NCBI GenBank assembly: GCA_041655035.1
Contig: JBAZCN010000001.1
Span: 10,637 to 74,636, forward strand
Origin: NAT127 sp041655035
GTDB taxonomy: Bacteria; Pseudomonadota; Gammaproteobacteria; Pseudomonadales; Porticoccaceae
Direction of reading: 5' to 3'
Length of the DNA stretch: 64,000 bases
Made by a program: the position numbers and the translations under genes
Shown: piece after piece, positions 30,394 through 39,352 of the stretch
How positions within the stretch are numbered: position 1 is the first letter of the stretch
Layout: every line of letters starts with the position of its first letter
The notes under the pieces: model-generated
The model's database searches: none
What the model saw: the letters and a program-made list of their open reading frames with translations, nothing else
What the model was told of the DNA's origin: nothing

Positions 30394-30409
30394 TTGACAT
30401 AGATGTCAA
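30394..30409. promoter_or_regulatory. Palindromic operator candidate upstream of the tannase gene
   Basis: TTGACAT-AG-ATGTCAA is a perfect 7-2-7 palindrome in the 296-base region between the divergent VOC and tannase genes, about 95 bases before the tannase ATG. Size and symmetry fit a dimeric regulator such as a MarR- or GntR-type repressor. The left arm also contains TTGACA, so it could overlap a -35 element. No regulator gene is adjacent. The rest of the gap holds no credible gene. Confidence 0.45.
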
Positions 30410-30500
30410 TTTGATCTTTGCTCACTCCATCCTGCGGGCAATGAATGGCCCCGGTCCTGCATAACCAGATCCTGCATAACTATAAATGGAGCTACAACCC

Positions 30501-32171
30501 ATGAACAAGCGAACGACCCCGGCAGCGTACCCGCAGATCGGCCAGCGCCCGCAGACTCCCGCCCTCGCCGGCGGATTACTGCTGCTGGCACTATCCGGCG
30601 GCAGTCATGGCGACGCCATCTGCGCCATCGACGCCATCCAGGCCATGGCCCCGGCGGACACCACGATCTCGGCGGCCGAGAGCGTTGCCGAACCCGCTCC
30701 CCACTGCCGCATCGACGGTCATGTCACGACCACCAACCCAGGTCCGAACCAGGTCAATTTTCGCCTGCAACTGCCTGATAGCGACTGGAATGGCAGATAC
30801 TATTTCATCGGCGTAGGCGCCACTGGCGGCGCGGTGCCGACGGATTCACAGATACCCGCCGGCAACCCCGTGTTGCGGGGATTCGCGGTGGCCGGCACCG
30901 ACACCGGGCACCAGAGTGTCGCCGACTGGACCTTCCTGGCCGAGAGCGAGGCCAAAGCCGTGGATCACGCCCATCGCGGCGCCCACGTCACCGCTGTCGC
31001 CACCCAGCAGATCACCAGACAGTACTACGGGGCGGATTCCATGTATCGCTACCATTCCGGCTGCTCCGGCGGCGGCCGGATGGGCATGGAAATCATTACC
31101 CGCCACCCGGAGGATTACGACGGTGTCTTGCTCGGCGCGCCCGGCATCGGCCCCGAGCGCGGCGCCGAAACCATGCTGGCCTTTATCTATGCCGCCCAGC
31201 AGTTGCACCGCGAGCCGGGCGCCTGGGTATCGCCGGCCAAGCTGGCTATGGCCGAACAGCATGTCACCCGGGCATGTGATGCCCTCGACGGCGCTACCGA
31301 CGACATCATCTGGGAACATGAAGCGTGCAGCTACGACTTCAAGCAACTGCAATGCCCGGCCGGCGACAGCGACGACTGCCTCACTGCGCCGGAAATCCGC
31401 ACCATAGAAGCCCTGCTGCGCGGCCCGCAGGGTCCGAAAGGTCCCATCAAGTCGGGATTTCCCATCTCCAATATGAGTTCCTGGAGCCTCTTCCTGGGGA
31501 TGTCGCCGCCCCCCTGGCCGGAAAAAATCACCCGGGAAAATTTCCAACAGGCATCTCCCGGCTACATGATCGGCAACACCTTGGCCCAGGCCTATTTTGG
31601 CAAGGACTTCCAAGGACTCACGGACTTTGATTTCAACGACCAGGCCCAGCTCGATGCCTGGTGGGCGGCCGCGGAGCGGATCGGCTACGGCTATTCCATG
31701 TCGACCGATATCAGCGGAGTACAGAAGGCCGGCGGCAAGATCATCTTCTGGAACGGCGTCAGCGACCCCTGCTGCATCGACACCGAGCTGATCAAGTACT
31801 ACAAGGATGCCGGAACAACCCTCGGCGGCATGGAGAAACTGGCCAGTTTCTCCCGCTTCTATCGCATCCCCGGCATGGCCCATTGCGGCGCCGGCTCCGG
31901 CCCACAGGATGCTCCGGACAAGATGCTCGAAGCACTGATCGACTGGGTTGAAAACGGCGAATCCCCGGCGGATATCGTCACCCATCGCGGCGACCGGGCG
32001 GAACTGCTGTTCGCCGACCCGGACACCGGCACCGTATCGGGCGTGATGGTGCCGCCCTCCCAGGGCAGCGCACGGGATTTCCTGATTTGCCCCTATCCGC
32101 AAAAATCGGTATTCAATGGCAAAACAGGTGGCGAAATGGATGCCGGCAACTGGTCCTGCAAATCGTTGTAA
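30501..32171 (+). CDS. Secreted tannase/feruloyl esterase-family protein
   Basis: The 556-aa protein starts at the ATG at 30501, with GGAG nine bases before it. A long basic N-terminus and hydrophobic core (~20-37) form a signal peptide. The family CS-D-HC catalytic arrangement is present: C188-S189 in SGCSGGG, D422 in NGVSDPCC, and H461-C462 in PGMAHCG. A lid/calcium region (ACDALDGATDD) is near 259-268. Members hydrolyse aromatic esters such as tannins, feruloylated sugars or MHET; the exact substrate cannot be read from sequence. A terminator follows. Confidence 0.9.
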   Translation: MNKRTTPAAYPQIGQRPQTPALAGGLLLLALSGGSHGDAICAIDAIQAMAPADTTISAAESVAEPAPHCRIDGHVTTTNPGPNQVNFRLQLPDSDWNGRYYFIGVGATGGAVPTDSQIPAGNPVLRGFAVAGTDTGHQSVADWTFLAESEAKAVDHAHRGAHVTAVATQQITRQYYGADSMYRYHSGCSGGGRMGMEIITRHPEDYDGVLLGAPGIGPERGAETMLAFIYAAQQLHREPGAWVSPAKLAMAEQHVTRACDALDGATDDIIWEHEACSYDFKQLQCPAGDSDDCLTAPEIRTIEALLRGPQGPKGPIKSGFPISNMSSWSLFLGMSPPPWPEKITRENFQQASPGYMIGNTLAQAYFGKDFQGLTDFDFNDQAQLDAWWAAAERIGYGYSMSTDISGVQKAGGKIIFWNGVSDPCCIDTELIKYYKDAGTTLGGMEKLASFSRFYRIPGMAHCGAGSGPQDAPDKMLEALIDWVENGESPADIVTHRGDRAELLFADPDTGTVSGVMVPPSQGSARDFLICPYPQKSVFNGKTGGEMDAGNWSCKSL

Positions 32172-32193
32172 TGCGGTGATCGCGGATCGGTCG

Positions 32194-32220
32194 GGGCGCC
32201 ACTTTCGGCGCCCTTTTTTT
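32194..32220 (+). terminator. Rho-independent terminator of the tannase-family gene
   Basis: The stem GGGCGCC (32194-32200) / GGCGCCC (32207-32213) has a 6-base loop and is followed by seven T residues, 23 bases after the stop. This is classic intrinsic-terminator geometry on the plus strand. Confidence 0.92.
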
Positions 32221-32278
32221 GCGCAACCCTCGGCAGCCGGTATCGTTCACCGGCGCCGGCAGGCCCCGCACGCCCGGG

Positions 32279-33175
32279 CTACACGTAGGGCGCTCGATCG
32301 ATGAACACCGCCGTGCTGCGGGGATGGATGGTTTTGCCCTTGGCCTTCAGGTGAACCTTGATAAAGGCCGCGCCGAACAGCAAAATCAGCGAAGAATAAT
32401 AAACCCACAACAATATCAGCACCACGGCGCCGGCGGCGCCGTAGGTGGATGCCGTAGCGGTATAGGCGAGGTAGGTGGCGATCCCATAGCGGCCCAGCGA
32501 AAACAGCACGGCGGTGACCGCCGCACCGAGCAGCACATCGCGCCAACTCAGCACCACGTCGGGCAACAGTTTGAACATCGCGGCAAACAGCAGGGCGATG
32601 ACCAGCAAGGATATCAGCTGTTCCGACCCCTTGAGGAGTACTTCAGCCAGGGGCAGAAAGCGGGTGGTAAAATCGAGGCTGACCCGCAAAAAGATACCCA
32701 GCAGCAACGACACCAGCAGAACAAAGCCAATGGCCAGCACCACCATCAGGGAAAAAAACCGCTTCTTGAGGAAAATCAGAATATTGTTGCGGCTCGGCTT
32801 GGCGGTGACACCCCATATCAGATTGAGGGAATATTGCATCTGGGCAAAGACAGTGGTGGCGCCCACCACCAGGGCGACGATCCCCGCCACCGTCGGGAAC
32901 AGGCCTGACTGATCGATCCGCGAATTGGAAACCGCCTGCTCCACGGCGCGGGCCGCTTCGACACCCATGACATCCTGCAATTGCCCGACGATCTGCCCCT
33001 GCGCGGCGTCCTCGCCGAGAAAGATCCCGATCACGGCCACCGCGATGATCACCGTGGGCGCGAGAGAAAAAAGTGTGTAAAAAGCCAGCGAACCGGCATA
33101 GCTGAAGGCGTTGAACTTAAGCCACAGCTCCACCGTATCGCGGACGATTTGCCACCAATAGCGCAATGCTTGCAC
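32279..33175 (-). CDS. YihY/BrkB-family inner-membrane protein
   Basis: The 298-aa protein has six hydrophobic segments. Family features include FNAFSYAGSLAFYTLFSLAPTVII near 21-44 and YGAAGAVVLILLWVYYSSLILLFGAAF near 246-272. The family was once annotated as RNase BN, which is wrong; its function is unsettled (transport or virulence-associated in some species). It converges on the tannase gene and lies 138 bases after yaeQ. Confidence 0.88.
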   Translation of the reverse strand: MQALRYWWQIVRDTVELWLKFNAFSYAGSLAFYTLFSLAPTVIIAVAVIGIFLGEDAAQGQIVGQLQDVMGVEAARAVEQAVSNSRIDQSGLFPTVAGIVALVVGATTVFAQMQYSLNLIWGVTAKPSRNNILIFLKKRFFSLMVVLAIGFVLLVSLLLGIFLRVSLDFTTRFLPLAEVLLKGSEQLISLLVIALLFAAMFKLLPDVVLSWRDVLLGAAVTAVLFSLGRYGIATYLAYTATASTYGAAGAVVLILLWVYYSSLILLFGAAFIKVHLKAKGKTIHPRSTAVFIDRAPYV

Positions 33176-33313
33176 AAACGACTCCCCCGGCGAGCTGTTG
33201 CCAGTACAGGTTCGGCCAGCCTCTGCAGGCGGCCTGCCGCTGATCCGGCACGATGCCTGAAACTTATACGATCCGGCGCTGAATTGCCAGCCGCCCGCGG
33301 CGGTACGGCCCTT

Positions 33314-33850
33314 CTACATCCAGATTGCCGGTGTGACGGCCACCGTCCTGTCCCCGCAATTGATCCACGCCTGGCCGTCTTCGATGGCGACATGCAGTTC
33401 CATGTTGCGGGCTGCCAGCGCGGCGAGCGCGGCGGTGGCCTCACCGGGGAGATGGAGCACATGGAGCTTGTCCTGCCGCTGGAGCCTGTCCTTGTTTTTC
33501 TCCCACCACACGGTGGCCGTGCGCGGCCCATAACTGAGCACGGTCACCCGGTCGGCGCGGTTGCAACCTTTGCGGATGCGGGACTCGTCCGGCACGCCGA
33601 GTTCGATCCAGTGGGTGATGTGATCGGTCAGATCCCTATCCCACAGATCGGGCTCGTCATCGGTGCTGATGCCTCGGGTGAAAGCAAGACTGTCGCTGGC
33701 AAACAGGGCGAAAGCCAGCAGCCGCACCATCAACCGCTCTTCGGTTTCGGACGGATGGCAGGCAAGGGTGAGGGCATGGCTGGCGTAGTAGTGGCGGTCC
33801 ATGTCGGCAATATTGAGCGTGGCTTTGTAGATGGTGGCCTTGAGCGCCAT
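33314..33850 (-). CDS. yaeQ: YaeQ family protein
   Basis: The 178-aa soluble protein aligns by eye with YaeQ over its whole length: MALKATIYKATLNIADMDRHYY at the start, HPSETEERLMVRLLAFALFA near 32-51, and ITHWIELGVPDESRIRKG near 78-96. The fold is PD-(D/E)XK nuclease-like, but the cellular role is unclear. It lies upstream of the YihY gene and 76 bases after ung. Confidence 0.9.
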   Translation of the reverse strand: MALKATIYKATLNIADMDRHYYASHALTLACHPSETEERLMVRLLAFALFASDSLAFTRGISTDDEPDLWDRDLTDHITHWIELGVPDESRIRKGCNRADRVTVLSYGPRTATVWWEKNKDRLQRQDKLHVLHLPGEATAALAALAARNMELHVAIEDGQAWINCGDRTVAVTPAIWM

Positions 33851-33880
33851 ACGGGTACCCGTGGGTGGTTGGTGTTACCC

Positions 33881-33932
33881 GCTGCCGGGGGACTATTCGC
33901 TACCGGGGGCTATCTGCTACGGGGAACTATGG
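33881..33932. repeat. Three imperfect ~17-base tandem repeats between yaeQ and ung
   Basis: Three consecutive units (33881-33898, 33899-33915, 33916-33932) share the pattern GCTrCCGGGGGaCTATyt. The last unit runs a few bases into the 3' end of ung. They look like recent local duplication (slippage). No spacer or associated gene suggests a CRISPR. Confidence 0.6.
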
Positions 33933-34622
33933 ATTTTCCGGCAGGGCCCAGTCGACGGGCTGCTGGCCGGTCTGGTGCAGGTAGGCATTGGCCTTGGAAA
34001 AATGGCGGCAGCCGAGAAAACCCCGGTGGGCGGACAGCGGCGACGGATGCGGTGCCTTCAGCACGAGATGTTTGGCGGTATCGATAAAATCGCCTTTTTT
34101 CTGGGCATAGCTGCCCCACAACATAAAGACGATATGCTCGCGCTGTTCGTTGAGGGCGTGGATCGCGGCGTCGGTAAAGGTTTCCCAGCCCTTGCCCTGA
34201 TGGGCGCCGGCCCGGCCCTGCTCCACCGTGAGGGTGGCGTTGAGCAGCAGTACGCCCTGCTCCGCCCAATGGCTGAGACAACCGTGGGGCGCCGGGGGAA
34301 TGCCCAGGTCGGCATCCAGTTCCTTGTAGATATTGACCAGCGACGGCGGAATCTGAATGCCGGGCAGCACCGAAAAGCACAACCCGTGCGCCTGGTGAGG
34401 GCCGTGGTACGGATCCTGGCCCAGGATCACCACCTTCACCTTGGCAAAGGGCGTGGTGTTGAAGGCGTTGAACCACAGGGCGCCCGGCGGATAGATGATT
34501 TTGCCCTGCTGTTTCTGCCGTAGCAGGAAGGCTTTCAGCTCGCCCATGTAGGGCTGGTCGAACTCCCCGCCCAGCACCGCCAGCCAGCCGGGTTCGAGTT
34601 TGACTGTCGATGCATCGGGCAT
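33927..34622 (-). CDS. ung: Uracil-DNA glycosylase
   Basis: Ung removes uracil from DNA, starting base excision repair. It is 231 aa. The water-activating loop GQDPYHGP is at 68-75 (Asp70), [10 protein letters not shown] near 125-134, and the leucine-intercalation loop [10 protein letters not shown] at 192-201. All key residues are intact. It begins 11 bases after lysS, so it may be transcribed from the prfB-lysS unit. Confidence 0.97.
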   Translation of the reverse strand: MPDASTVKLEPGWLAVLGGEFDQPYMGELKAFLLRQKQQGKIIYPPGALWFNAFNTTPFAKVKVVILGQDPYHGPHQAHGLCFSVLPGIQIPPSLVNIYKELDADLGIPPAPHGCLSHWAEQGVLLLNATLTVEQGRAGAHQGKGWETFTDAAIHALNEQREHIVFMLWGSYAQKKGDFIDTAKHLVLKAPHPSPLSAHRGFLGCRHFSKANAYLHQTGQQPVDWALPENP

Positions 34623-34633
34623 TGTGGATCTCC

Positions 34634-36154
34634 TTACTCTGGACGCATATGGGGGAACAGTAATACATCCCGGATCGACGGTGAATCGGTCAACAGCATC
34701 ACCAGCCGGTCGATGCCGATGCCTTCGCCGGCGGTGGGCGGCAGGCCGTACTCCAGGGCGCGCACGTAGTCGCCATCGTAGTGCATCGCCTCATCGTCGC
34801 CGGCATCCTTTTCCGCCACCTGCCGGCGGAACCGCTCGGCCTGGTCCTCGGCATCGTTGAGCTCGGAGAATCCATTGGCGATTTCCCGCCCGCCGACGAA
34901 AAATTCGAAGCGGTCGGTGACCATGGGATTGCCGTCGCTGCGCCGCGCCAGGGGCGACACCTCGGTGGGATACTGGGTGATGAATGTCGGCTGGTCGAGC
35001 CGGTGCTCCACGGTTTTCTCGAAAATCTCGATCCATACCTTGCCGAGGCCCCAGCTGTCCTTGAGGGGTATGTCCAGGTGCTCGGCGATCTCCCGTGCGC
35101 CCCGTTCGTCCGCCAGGGCCGCGGCGGAAATGTCCGGGTTGAAGTGCAGAATGGCATCAAATACGGCGAGCCGGCGGAACGGACGGGCAAAGTCGTAGAT
35201 GGTCTCCTGGAGGATGTCGCCCTCGGCATTCCTTACCGTGTTGCGCACCTCGGTAGTGCCCAGCACGCCGAGGCACAGCTTGCGCAACATGTCCTCGGTG
35301 AGATCCATCAGGTCGTTGTAGTCGGCGTAGGCCTGGTAGAACTCGAGCATGGTGAACTCGGGATTGTGCCGGGTCGACAGCCCTTCGTTTCTGAAGTTGC
35401 GATTGATCTCGTAGACCCGCTCGAAGCCACCCACCACCAGCCGCTTGAGGTACAGTTCCGGCGCCACCCGCAGGTACATGCCGATATCCAGGGCGTTGTG
35501 GTGGGTGACGAAAGGCCGGGCGGTGGCGCCGCCGGGGATCACCTGCAGCATCGGGGTCTCCACCTCGAGGAAGTCCCGGCCGTTCAGGTAACTGCGGATG
35601 AAGTCGACCACCTTCGAGCGGATGCGGAAGGTGTCGCGCACTTCCGGATTGGCGATCAGGTCGACATAGCGCTGGCGGTAGCGCATTTCCTGGTCGGCGA
35701 GACCGTGGAACTTGTCGGGCAGCGGGCGCAGGGATTTGGTGAGCAGCTGATAGTCGTCGAGCTGCACGTAGAGATCGCCCTTGCCGGATTTATGGAGGAC
35801 TCCCCTGACGCCGACGATATCGCCGAGGTCGAGGGTCTTGGCGAACTCCCGCGCCTCTTTGGTGACGTACAACTGGATGCGCCCCGCGCCATCGAGAATT
35901 TCCATGAAGGCGCCGCGGTTGCGCACCACCCGGCCAGCGACGGCAACCACCAGGTTCAACCTTTCCAGCTCTTCCTTGCTCTTGTCGCCATAGGCATTCT
36001 GCAGGTCCGCCGTTTTGCTGTCGGGCCGGAAGTCGTTGGGAAAGGTGGCGCCGGGCCGGGTGCGCAGTTCCGCCAGCTTGGCCCGGCGCTCGGCGATCAA
36101 CCTGTTTTCATCCTGGGGGGCGTCCCGGCGGGTGGGCGTGGTGTTGTCAGTCAT
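34634..36154 (-). CDS. lysS: Lysyl-tRNA synthetase (class II)
   Basis: This enzyme charges tRNA-Lys. It is 506 aa, full length. An N-terminal OB-fold anticodon domain (~55-165) precedes the class II core with motif 2 ([17 protein letters not shown], near 260-275) and motif 3 ([19 protein letters not shown], near the C-terminus). It follows prfB by 60 bases with a strong stem-loop in the gap. The prfB-lysS pairing is conserved in many bacteria. Confidence 0.97.
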   Translation of the reverse strand: MTDNTTPTRRDAPQDENRLIAERRAKLAELRTRPGATFPNDFRPDSKTADLQNAYGDKSKEELERLNLVVAVAGRVVRNRGAFMEILDGAGRIQLYVTKEAREFAKTLDLGDIVGVRGVLHKSGKGDLYVQLDDYQLLTKSLRPLPDKFHGLADQEMRYRQRYVDLIANPEVRDTFRIRSKVVDFIRSYLNGRDFLEVETPMLQVIPGGATARPFVTHHNALDIGMYLRVAPELYLKRLVVGGFERVYEINRNFRNEGLSTRHNPEFTMLEFYQAYADYNDLMDLTEDMLRKLCLGVLGTTEVRNTVRNAEGDILQETIYDFARPFRRLAVFDAILHFNPDISAAALADERGAREIAEHLDIPLKDSWGLGKVWIEIFEKTVEHRLDQPTFITQYPTEVSPLARRSDGNPMVTDRFEFFVGGREIANGFSELNDAEDQAERFRRQVAEKDAGDDEAMHYDGDYVRALEYGLPPTAGEGIGIDRLVMLLTDSPSIRDVLLFPHMRPE

Positions 36155-36177
36155 GAGGAATTCCGTCGTTGTCAGCC

Positions 36178-36217
36178 TGACCAGGCGGGGCTTCCCGAAG
36201 GAGGCCCCGCCTGGTCA
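36178..36217 (-). promoter_or_regulatory. Intercistronic stem-loop between prfB and lysS
   Basis: A perfect 14-bp inverted repeat (36178-36191 with 36204-36217) has a 12-base loop, begins at the prfB stop codon and ends 23 bases before the lysS ATG. No T-run follows on the minus strand, so it is not a standard terminator. It could stabilise the prfB message, act as a processing site, or tune lysS expression. Confidence 0.65.
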
Positions 36218-37310
36218 GAGGCCGGCCTTGAGCGAGGCTTCGATGAATTTGTCCAGGTCGCCATCCAGCACGCCCTGGGTATTGCGGGTTTCGATACCGG
36301 TGCGCAGGTCCTTGATGCGGGCGTCGTCCAGCACGTAGGAGCGGATCTGGCTGCCCCAGCCGATGTCGGACTTGCTGTCCTCCAGTATCTGCTGGGCTTC
36401 GCGGCGCTTCATCATCTCCAGTTCGTAGAGCTTGGCGCGCAGCATTTTCATACAGTGGTCGCGATTCTGGTGCTGGGAGCGCTCGCTCTGGCACTGCACC
36501 ACCACGTTGGTGGGCAGGTGGGTGATGCGCACCGCCGAATCGGTGCGGTTGACGTGCTGGCCACCGGCGCCGCTGGCGCGGTAGGTATCCACCCGCAGAT
36601 CCGCGGGATTGATGTCGATGGCGATGGTGTCGTCGATCTCCGGCGATACGAACACCGCCGAGAACGAGGTGTGGCGGCGGCCGCCGGAATCAAAGGGTGA
36701 CTTGCGCACCAGGCGGTGAACACCGATTTCGGTGCGCAGCCAGCCGAACGCGTAATCGCCCTGCACATGCACGGTGGCACTTTTGATGCCGGCGACATCT
36801 CCGGCGGAGCACTCGATCAGGTCGGCCCTGAAGCCCTTGTCATCGGCCCAGCGCAGGTACATGCGCAGCAGCATTTCGGCCCAGTCCTGGGCTTCGGTGC
36901 CGCCGGAACCGGCCTGGATATCGAGATAGGCGTTGTTGGGATCCATGTCGCCGGAAAACATCCGGCGGAATTCGAGCTGTGCGAGGCGCGCCCGGAGGCG
37001 CTCGATCTCGAGGCGGATTTCCTCGACGGTATCGGCGTCGTCCTCGTCGACCGCCATCTCCAGCAGTTCGCGGGAATCGGCGAGACCGCGGTCGAGAACC
37101 TCGATGGTATCGACCACCGACTCGAGGGACGCCCGCTCCCGGCCGAGGCCCTGGGCCCGCTCGGGATCACTCCACACCTGTGGATCGGCCAGCTCGAGCT
37201 CTACCTCCGCCAGGCGTTCTTTTTTGACAGCGTAGTCAAAGGTACCCCCTAAGCACGTCGGTGCGCGCCCTGAGGTCCTGTAGTGCATTGATGATGGGAT
37301 TGATTTCCAA
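36215..37310 (-). CDS. prfB: Peptide chain release factor 2 (programmed +1 frameshift)
   Basis: RF2 recognises UGA and UAA and triggers peptidyl-tRNA hydrolysis. The gene is in two frames: 24 codons from a TTG at 37310 ([12 protein letters not shown]...DVLRGYL) up to an in-frame TGA at 37238-37236, then 340 residues after a +1 shift (DYAVKKERL...), total 364 aa against 365 in E. coli. The codon-recognition SPF (in [10 protein letters not shown]) and catalytic GGQ (in [10 protein letters not shown]) are intact. No ATG or GTG lies between an upstream in-frame stop and the TTG, so TTG is the likely start. Low RF2 allows shifting and restores its own synthesis. Confidence 0.95.
37236..37250 (-). 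promoter_or_regulatory. Programmed +1 frameshift site of prfB
   Basis: On the minus strand the SD-like AGGGGG (37250-37245) is followed by TAC, the slippery CTT (37241-37239) and the TGA stop (37238-37236). This is the classical RF2 autoregulatory site, with the internal Shine-Dalgarno at the expected short spacing. One base of the TGA is skipped to enter the downstream frame. Confidence 0.95.
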
Positions 37311-37413
37311 GGGAAAAGCCCGTGTGATTGGCCGCTGGTAAGGGCCGGGATTCTAACGGATTCGCGGAGCGGGAACCACCACCGCGAAGACTTCGGCGGC
37401 TCACGAATTCCGC

Positions 37414-39135
37414 TCACTCGACGATACGATCGACCATCAGCTGCACCGACTCCCGGCCGCGCCAGACATTGATGTCCAGACGGTAGAGAATGTCGATCCG
37501 CTCGAAGCTGCGGGTCAGGTTGCCGGCAGCGACGTTGAAGGCGATGGCATCGACGGTGAAATTCCGGTCACCATCACTGCCCAGCGTCAGCTTCAGATGC
37601 TTGCCGCCCACCACCCGCTGTTCCGTGACCAGAAACTCGCCGCGAAACAGCGGCTCGGGAAACTGTTGGCCCCAGGGTCCCGCTTCCCGCACCAGTCGGG
37701 CATTGTCGAGGCTGAGCTCGGCGGCGGTGAGGCTGCCATCGATGAGAACCTCTTCCTCCAGGTCGACAGGGCTGAGACGGCGGCGCACCTCCTCGTCGAA
37801 AGCCGCGGCAAAGGCCGGGAAGTTGTCCCTGGGCAAGCCCAGTCCCGCCGCCATCGCGTGGCCGCCGAACTTGGCCACCAGGCCCGGATGGCGGGCGGCG
37901 ACGGCGTCCAGTGCATCGCGAATGTGGAGACCGGCGATGGAACGGGCCGAGCCCTTGAGATCGCCGTTGCCATCCTCGCCGAAGGCGATCACCGGACGGT
38001 GGTAGCGATCCTTGATACGCGAGGCCAGCAGGCCCACCACACCCTGGTGCCAGTCGGGATCGTACAGACACAGGCCCCAGGGCATTGTCTGCTCGGCCAA
38101 GCGGAGCTTCTCGACAATCGCCAGCGCCTCGCCCTGCATACCGGCCTCGATCGTCCGCCGGTCGCTGTTGAGCTGATCCAGCTCGGCGGCGAAACCCCGC
38201 GCCCGCGCCGGATCATCTTCCAGCAGGCAGGCTATGCCGTGGCTCATGTCATCGAGCCGCCCGGCGGCGTTGAGCCGCGGGCCCACGGCGAAACCGAGGT
38301 CGGCGGCGACCAGGCGCGCCCGCTCCCGACCCGCCACCTCCAGCAGCGCGAGAATCCCCGGCCGGCAAACCCCGGCGCGCATCCGCTGCAAACCCTGATG
38401 CACCAGGACCCGGTTGATACGATCGAGCGGCACCACATCGGCCACCGTGCCGAGGGCGACCAGATCGAGCCAGGTCGCCATATTGGGCTCGGCAATGCCC
38501 CGCTCGGCAAACCAGCCCTTGTGCCGCAGCCGGGTGCGCAAGGCGGTGAGCAGGAAGAAAATCACCCCCACTCCCGCCAGATTCTTGGAGGGGAACGGGC
38601 AGCCCGGCTGGTTGGGATTGACGATGGCGTCCGCCGCGGGCAACCGGCTGCCGGGCAGGTGGTGATCGGTGACGATAACCTTGAGCCCGGCGGCCTTGGC
38701 CGCCTCGACGCCGGCGATACTGGAAATACCGTTGTCGACGGTGATCAGCAGATCGGGTTTGCCGCGGGTCAGGGCCAGGGCGACGATTTCCGGGGTGAGG
38801 CCGTAGCCGTATTCGAAGCGGTTGGGCACCAGGAAATCGACGGCGGCGGCGCCCATCGCCTCGAGCGCCAGCACCCCCAGCGCGGTACTGGTGGCGCCGT
38901 CGGCATCGAAGTCGCCGACGATAAGGATGGACTGCCCGGCCGCCAGGGCATCCTCGAGGATTACCAGTGCGGCATCCAGACCCCGCAGCTGGCTCGGCGG
39001 CGGCAGCTCGGCGAGCTGGCGGCCAAGCTGGTCGGAGGCCGCCACGCCGCGGCTCAGGTACAGGCGCCGCAGCAGGGCCGGCATCCCGTCATCGGCATAG
39101 CCCGCGGCGGGACACTCGCGTTCGCGGATGATCAT
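37414..39135 (-). CDS. recJ: Single-stranded-DNA-specific 5'-3' exonuclease RecJ
   Basis: RecJ is a DHH-family exonuclease used in RecFOR recombination, mismatch repair and base excision. It has 573 aa from the ATG at 39135; the longer in-frame extension upstream crosses a repeat element. Motifs: [10 protein letters not shown] near 77-86, [13 protein letters not shown] near 155-162 (the DHH), [10 protein letters not shown] near 405-414, and a C-terminal OB domain. It lies 103 bases before prfB on the same strand. Confidence 0.95.
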   Translation of the reverse strand: MIIRERECPAAGYADDGMPALLRRLYLSRGVAASDQLGRQLAELPPPSQLRGLDAALVILEDALAAGQSILIVGDFDADGATSTALGVLALEAMGAAAVDFLVPNRFEYGYGLTPEIVALALTRGKPDLLITVDNGISSIAGVEAAKAAGLKVIVTDHHLPGSRLPAADAIVNPNQPGCPFPSKNLAGVGVIFFLLTALRTRLRHKGWFAERGIAEPNMATWLDLVALGTVADVVPLDRINRVLVHQGLQRMRAGVCRPGILALLEVAGRERARLVAADLGFAVGPRLNAAGRLDDMSHGIACLLEDDPARARGFAAELDQLNSDRRTIEAGMQGEALAIVEKLRLAEQTMPWGLCLYDPDWHQGVVGLLASRIKDRYHRPVIAFGEDGNGDLKGSARSIAGLHIRDALDAVAARHPGLVAKFGGHAMAAGLGLPRDNFPAFAAAFDEEVRRRLSPVDLEEEVLIDGSLTAAELSLDNARLVREAGPWGQQFPEPLFRGEFLVTEQRVVGGKHLKLTLGSDGDRNFTVDAIAFNVAAGNLTRSFERIDILYRLDINVWRGRESVQLMVDRIVE

Positions 39136-39206
39136 CGGCGTCCTGCCCCAGGGTCTGTCGACGTTTCGATATTGGTTATTGACGAATTTTCCATAACGAC
39201 AGTTCC

Positions 39207-39274
39207 TGCGGTGCGCTTCGTTCCTCAGCGCACCCGATGAAAGGTATAGGGTGCGCCGACGCCGGAGGCACACC
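39207..39274. repeat. REP/BIME-like palindromic element between thrC and recJ
   Basis: Unit 1 (39207-39235) is a 29-base imperfect palindrome with stem GGTGCGCT/AGCGCACC. An exact inverted copy lies at 49189-49217. A linker (ATGAAAGGTA at 39237-39246) leads to a second, diverged palindrome at 39250-39274 (GGTGCGC...GCACACC). Two facing units with a linker resemble a bacterial interspersed mosaic element. The same linker word occurs beside the second copy. No transposase for such elements is in the window. Confidence 0.8.
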
Positions 39275-39352
39275 AGCGATGTTTGCCCTGCAACGGCGCA
39301 GCCTGCTTCTGCATGGCCGCCGAAACCTCGCTGGACGCCAGGCGCCCGGGCA

